Source of the DNA: Pedobacter aquae
GTDB taxonomy: Bacteria; Bacteroidota; Bacteroidia; Sphingobacteriales; Sphingobacteriaceae
Reading direction: 5' to 3'
NCBI RefSeq assembly: GCF_008195825.1
Contig: NZ_CP043329.1
Coordinates: forward strand, 2,914,001-2,978,000
Length of the DNA: 64,000 bases
Below, piece by piece: positions 60,845-64,000 of the stretch. The translations under genes and the position numbers were made by a program. Position 1 is the stretch's first letter. Each line of letters opens with the position of its first letter. Under the pieces are notes generated by a model. It searched no databases. It saw nothing but the letters and a program-made list of their open reading frames with translations, and was not told the origin of the DNA.

Positions 60845-63800
60845 TTATTTTATTATCGTGATGTATCCTTTTACTGGTCTGATGCTTGTATCATCAAACT
60901 TAAAGAAGTAATAGTAGGTGCCATCATCTACAGGTTGGCCATCTATTTTTCCGTCCCAATCATTTTGATAACCTCGTTTTCTATACAATACTCTTCCTCC
61001 TCTATCAACAATCATTAATTCGTGGTTCGGGTAAGTCTCAATATTCTGAACTTTCCAGACATCATTTATACCATCTCCGTTTGGCGAGAAATTATTGTCT
61101 GCAACAATCACATAATCATCTTTTACCCTTACGGTGATGGATGCCGTAGTAGCAAAACCTGAACTATTGGTGATGGTTACGGTATAGGTTGTTGTAGTAC
61201 TAGGACTAGCAACTGGATTGCTGATATTATAATTGCTCAATCCTGCTCCACTCCAGCTGTAACTTTGAGCGTCTACGGCTTCTAACTTAAATTTAGAACT
61301 CAAACCCTTTCCTATCTCTGGATTTAAAGTATATGGAGTTTCTAGATTACTACCTATATCGGTTCCGGTTCCCGTAAGAATTGGTGCGGCATCTACCGTT
61401 AAGGTAAAGCTTCTGCTTATCTGGTCCACGCCGCCATTAGCTGTACCGCCATTATCTCTTACAGTTACTGTGATGGTTGCTGTTCCTATTTGCCCATTAT
61501 TGATGACATAGCTGATTTGATTATTGTTAGCACTTAAGCTTTGGAATAAACTTGGATTATTGCTTGTTACCAGTGTTTGAACGCTCTGACTTGTCTCTGG
61601 TCCGGCAGTAACATTTTGTAATACTATTCTTTCTGTTACGCCTTCACGGAAGTAAATTCTTTGGTTTGCGATGGTATTAAGCGTTGGAGTTTCGTTTACA
61701 TCACTTAAGTTTACTGTAAAAGTTTGATCTAAACTGAAACCAAATTGGGTGGTACTTCTTACCCTTATTTGGTAGCTTTGCTTATTTTCATAATTTAAGC
61801 TTGATGCAGTTTGTAATTGATTACCATTGATAACAAAACTTGCATTATCTGTTGAACCAGTACCCGTAACTAAACTGTAAGTAAACGTTGCATTAGGGTC
61901 ATCAGAAGTGCTGCTTAAAGTTCCTGCTAAGGTCCCTGATGGCCTGTTTTCAAACAAGGTTATTGCTGCCAAACTCACACTAGTTGGTGCGCCTGGTATA
62001 ACTTGTAGTATTCCATTTACATAACTGATGTTATAGTTTTGAGCCGAAGCACCTGATACCGTTATTGGGTAATTGCCTAATGGACTATTTAATACTGCCG
62101 TAGTGCTAAAGCTAGGCTGAATTATCAATACTGTTGCATCTTCTCCAGCTATAAAACCATTATAATTTGCGGTAAACACTGGGTTTGCTGTACCCACAAA
62201 CTTTTGTTTATCTGCTGCTGTAATGATTAATGCTTTAGCTGTGATGTTAGCTGTGGTACTTGCAGTCGTGTTTACTGTATAATTTCCTGCATCTGTACCG
62301 CTGATGCTAATACCTGATACTGATACTGCTTTACCTGTGCCTACATTTCTATCGATAAACGTGGCTGTAGTATAAGCTGCTGTTAGTATATCACCCGATA
62401 TTCTATCATCAGATAATGTAACGGTTGCTGATGTATTACCATTATACTCTTTGTTAACACCCGTTGCTGTTACCAATAAAGATTTTGCGGTGATATTAGC
62501 TGTAAAACCTGTGGTAGGTTGTGATAAGGTATAATTAGCCGCTGCTGTTCCGCCTAAAGTATAATTACTGATAATGGTGATGGCTTTTCCTGTCCCTACA
62601 TTTTTATCATTGAAACTTGCTGTCGCTGTTCCGCCGATGGTAACATTATCACTACCTACTATTCCAGTAAGGCTAGCCGTTCCGGTAATGGTTGCAGCAG
62701 TATTTCTATCGTATACTTTATTTGCAATGCTTATACCTGTTACAGTTAAAGCTTTCGGATTTACCGTACTGCTTATGGTAGCTATCTTAACACTATCTGC
62801 ATTTAGACTGCTTAGTGCGATGTTACCGCTGTAATTTCCTGCTGGCGTGTTAGCTGCTAGTCTGATATAAACAGGGGTACTATTTATGGTGCCTGTAGTT
62901 CCTACTGTTAGGGTAGAAGTAAAGGTTGTATTATCTGCGGAAACCTCAAAACCTGTAGGAGGAGTTACTTTAATCCCTGCTTGCATACTTGCACCTGAAA
63001 CATTGAAACTAATAGCACTTGAAGGAGTGCCATAAGTGCTACTCATGGCCGTTAGCGTTCCGCTATTTGAAATAACTGGTGGGTCTATATTTTTGAAAAT
63101 GGACACGAAATTTGCCCCACTGTTGGCAACAGCAAAATCTAGTCTGCCGTCTCCATCTAAATCACCAATAGCTACATTTTGAGGGCGTCTGCCTGTTGTA
63201 AAGTTCACTACCGGTGCAAGAGAAGATAAATTTATATCTCCTGGCGTTGAAGTATTTCTGTAAACTAATAGTGCATTGTTGTTATAACTTACAGAAGCAA
63301 TATCAGGTTTACCGTTACCATCTAAATCACCAATTGCAATTCCATACTGTGTATTTATATTATTGAAGTTTATCTTGGTTGCAAAATTACTGCTTGTAAT
63401 TGCACCATTGATATCGTTCTTTAAAACAGTCATGTATGAGTCTGCATAGAATCCTACCACGATATCAGCTTTACCATCGCTATCTATATCGCCCATGCTC
63501 ACTGCAAATGGATTTCCGCTTAAAGAAATATTTACTGCTGAGGCAAAGCTTCCGCTATTAATACTTCCTACGGTGCTGGTATTTTTAAGAATAGATAAAG
63601 TTTTAGAGCTATATATAACAACAGCTAAGTCTGATTTACCATCATTATCTAAATCTCCTACAGCTAACCCTTGTGGTTGGAAACCTACGCCAAAATCTAC
63701 CCTAGGGGCAAAAGAAATTACAGAACCAGCGCTTGTATTTCCGAAAACCGAAACTGAATTACTAGAAAGGTTAAGCACAGTAATGTCTAACTTTCCATCT

Positions 63801-64000
63801 AAATCTATATCACTAATTTTTACATTTATTGGATTTAAGCCAGTAGCTATAGTACCAACAGATGTAAAACTTGTAGTACTAAAATTACCGCTTGTTGTAG
63901 TATTTCTAAATATTTGCATATTGTTACTACCTACAACAACTAAATCCAATTTACCATCACCATCTAAATCTCCTTTAGCAATACCGGTTGAAAACCCACC
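60845..64000 (-). CDS. Giant surface adhesin with FG-GAP, MBG and cadherin-like repeats and T9SS type-B tail (partial)
   Basis: More than 1050 residues are visible; the N-terminus runs off the right edge, still in frame. From N to C: at least six FG-GAP/VCBS calcium-binding repeats (GDLDGDGKLDL, GDLDNDGKSDL, GDIDSDGKADI, GDLDGNGKPDI, GDLDGDGRLDF), several MBG/YDG repeats (SIANKVYDRNTAATITGTAS, GVNKEYNGNTSATVTLSDDR), cadherin-like and Ig-like modules (LSDVNETPTLNTIANQRIYF), and the gliding-motility-type C-terminal domain SPNGDGINDVWKVQNIETYP ... WDGKIDGQPVDDGTYYYFFK. It is exported by the type IX system and probably mediates adhesion or gliding. PorP/SprF is its partner downstream. Confidence 0.93.
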   Translation of the reverse strand, partial: GGFSTGIAKGDLDGDGKLDLVVVGSNNMQIFRNTTTSGNFSTTSFTSVGTIATGLNPINVKISDIDLDGKLDITVLNLSSNSVSVFGNTSAGSVISFAPRVDFGVGFQPQGLAVGDLDNDGKSDLAVVIYSSKTLSILKNTSTVGSINSGSFASAVNISLSGNPFAVSMGDIDSDGKADIVVGFYADSYMTVLKNDINGAITSSNFATKINFNNINTQYGIAIGDLDGNGKPDIASVSYNNNALLVYRNTSTPGDINLSSLAPVVNFTTGRRPQNVAIGDLDGDGRLDFAVANSGANFVSIFKNIDPPVISNSGTLTAMSSTYGTPSSAISFNVSGASMQAGIKVTPPTGFEVSADNTTFTSTLTVGTTGTINSTPVYIRLAANTPAGNYSGNIALSSLNADSVKIATISSTVNPKALTVTGISIANKVYDRNTAATITGTASLTGIVGSDNVTIGGTATASFNDKNVGTGKAITIISNYTLGGTAAANYTLSQPTTGFTANITAKSLLVTATGVNKEYNGNTSATVTLSDDRISGDILTAAYTTATFIDRNVGTGKAVSVSGISISGTDAGNYTVNTTASTTANITAKALIITAADKQKFVGTANPVFTANYNGFIAGEDATVLIIQPSFSTTAVLNSPLGNYPITVSGASAQNYNISYVNGILQVIPGAPTSVSLAAITLFENRPSGTLAGTLSSTSDDPNATFTYSLVTGTGSTDNASFVINGNQLQTASSLNYENKQSYQIRVRSTTQFGFSLDQTFTVNLSDVNETPTLNTIANQRIYFREGVTERIVLQNVTAGPETSQSVQTLVTSNNPSLFQSLSANNNQISYVINNGQIGTATITVTVRDNGGTANGGVDQISRSFTLTVDAAPILTGTGTDIGSNLETPYTLNPEIGKGLSSKFKLEAVDAQSYSWSGAGLSNYNISNPVASPSTTTTYTVTITNSSGFATTASITVRVKDDYVIVADNNFSPNGDGINDVWKVQNIETYPNHELMIVDRGGRVLYRKRGYQNDWDGKIDGQPVDDGTYYYFFKFDDTSIRPVKGYITIIK

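Overview
The window looks like chromosome from a member of the Bacteroidota, most likely Sphingobacteriaceae (Pedobacter-like). The evidence is AT-rich DNA, a SusC/SusD polysaccharide-utilization locus, type IX secretion (T9SS) sorting domains and a PorP/SprF protein, a 938-residue CarB that ends early compared with the enterobacterial enzyme, and promoters of the TTTG / TAnnTTTG kind (clearest before tRNA-Asp).

Layout. 1-7.7 kb: housekeeping and envelope genes (trehalose-6-phosphate synthase, partial; MscS channel; nitroreductase; coiled-coil membrane protein; GHL10 hydrolase; Gfo/Idh/MocA oxidoreductase; M28 peptidase). 8.1-20.5 kb: a beta-glucan (laminarin-type) PUL, susC-susD-PKD binding protein-GH16-GH3 on the minus strand, with a divergent membrane-spanning propeller/LuxR-type regulator. 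susD carries a one-base frameshift. 20.5-23.7 kb: zinc-ribbon protein and carB. 24.0-39.7 kb: an accessory island, almost all on the minus strand. It has a rearranged left end (O-antigen-ligase fragment, truncated IS982, displaced gene fragment) and then three secreted Cys-rich proteins with different C-terminal hydrolase-like domains (GH19, JAB/JAMM-like, M23). Each is followed by one or more small exported proteins, including a four-copy tandem array with a 580-bp period. Upstream lie a Sel1-repeat T9SS substrate, a helical exported protein, a transglutaminase-like protein and an O-antigen-ligase/TPR membrane protein. 39.9-48.4 kb: pnuC and an NR-kinase gene, an AhpD-like/peroxiredoxin pair, a DUF1016 nuclease, an FAD enzyme, lpxH, prfA and tRNA-Asp. 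48.8-58.3 kb: a type I restriction-modification island with accessory genes (KilA-N, DUF3800, possible BECR-type RNase, YgjP-like peptidase). 58.6-64 kb: a PhoD-like phosphatase, a two-component remnant, PorP/SprF and a very large T9SS type-B adhesin running off the right edge.

The most interesting part is the 25.4-34 kb cassette. Two neighbouring genes share an almost identical signal peptide, Cys-rich head and poly-Pro linker but differ completely after a 'CxCxGGTxG' boundary. The third has the same boundary motif before a lysozyme/chitinase domain. Variable enzymatic tails on a shared head, followed by small exported genes that can be multicopy, is the architecture of polymorphic effector/immunity systems. 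Here all partners have, or once had, Sec signals, so they would act in the periplasm or outside the cell. Function is inferred from architecture only.

Caution: six reading frames (five in the island, plus susD) break at homopolymer runs that are each exactly one base too short. This may be sequencing error, slipped-strand phase variation or true decay, and the sequence alone cannot decide.
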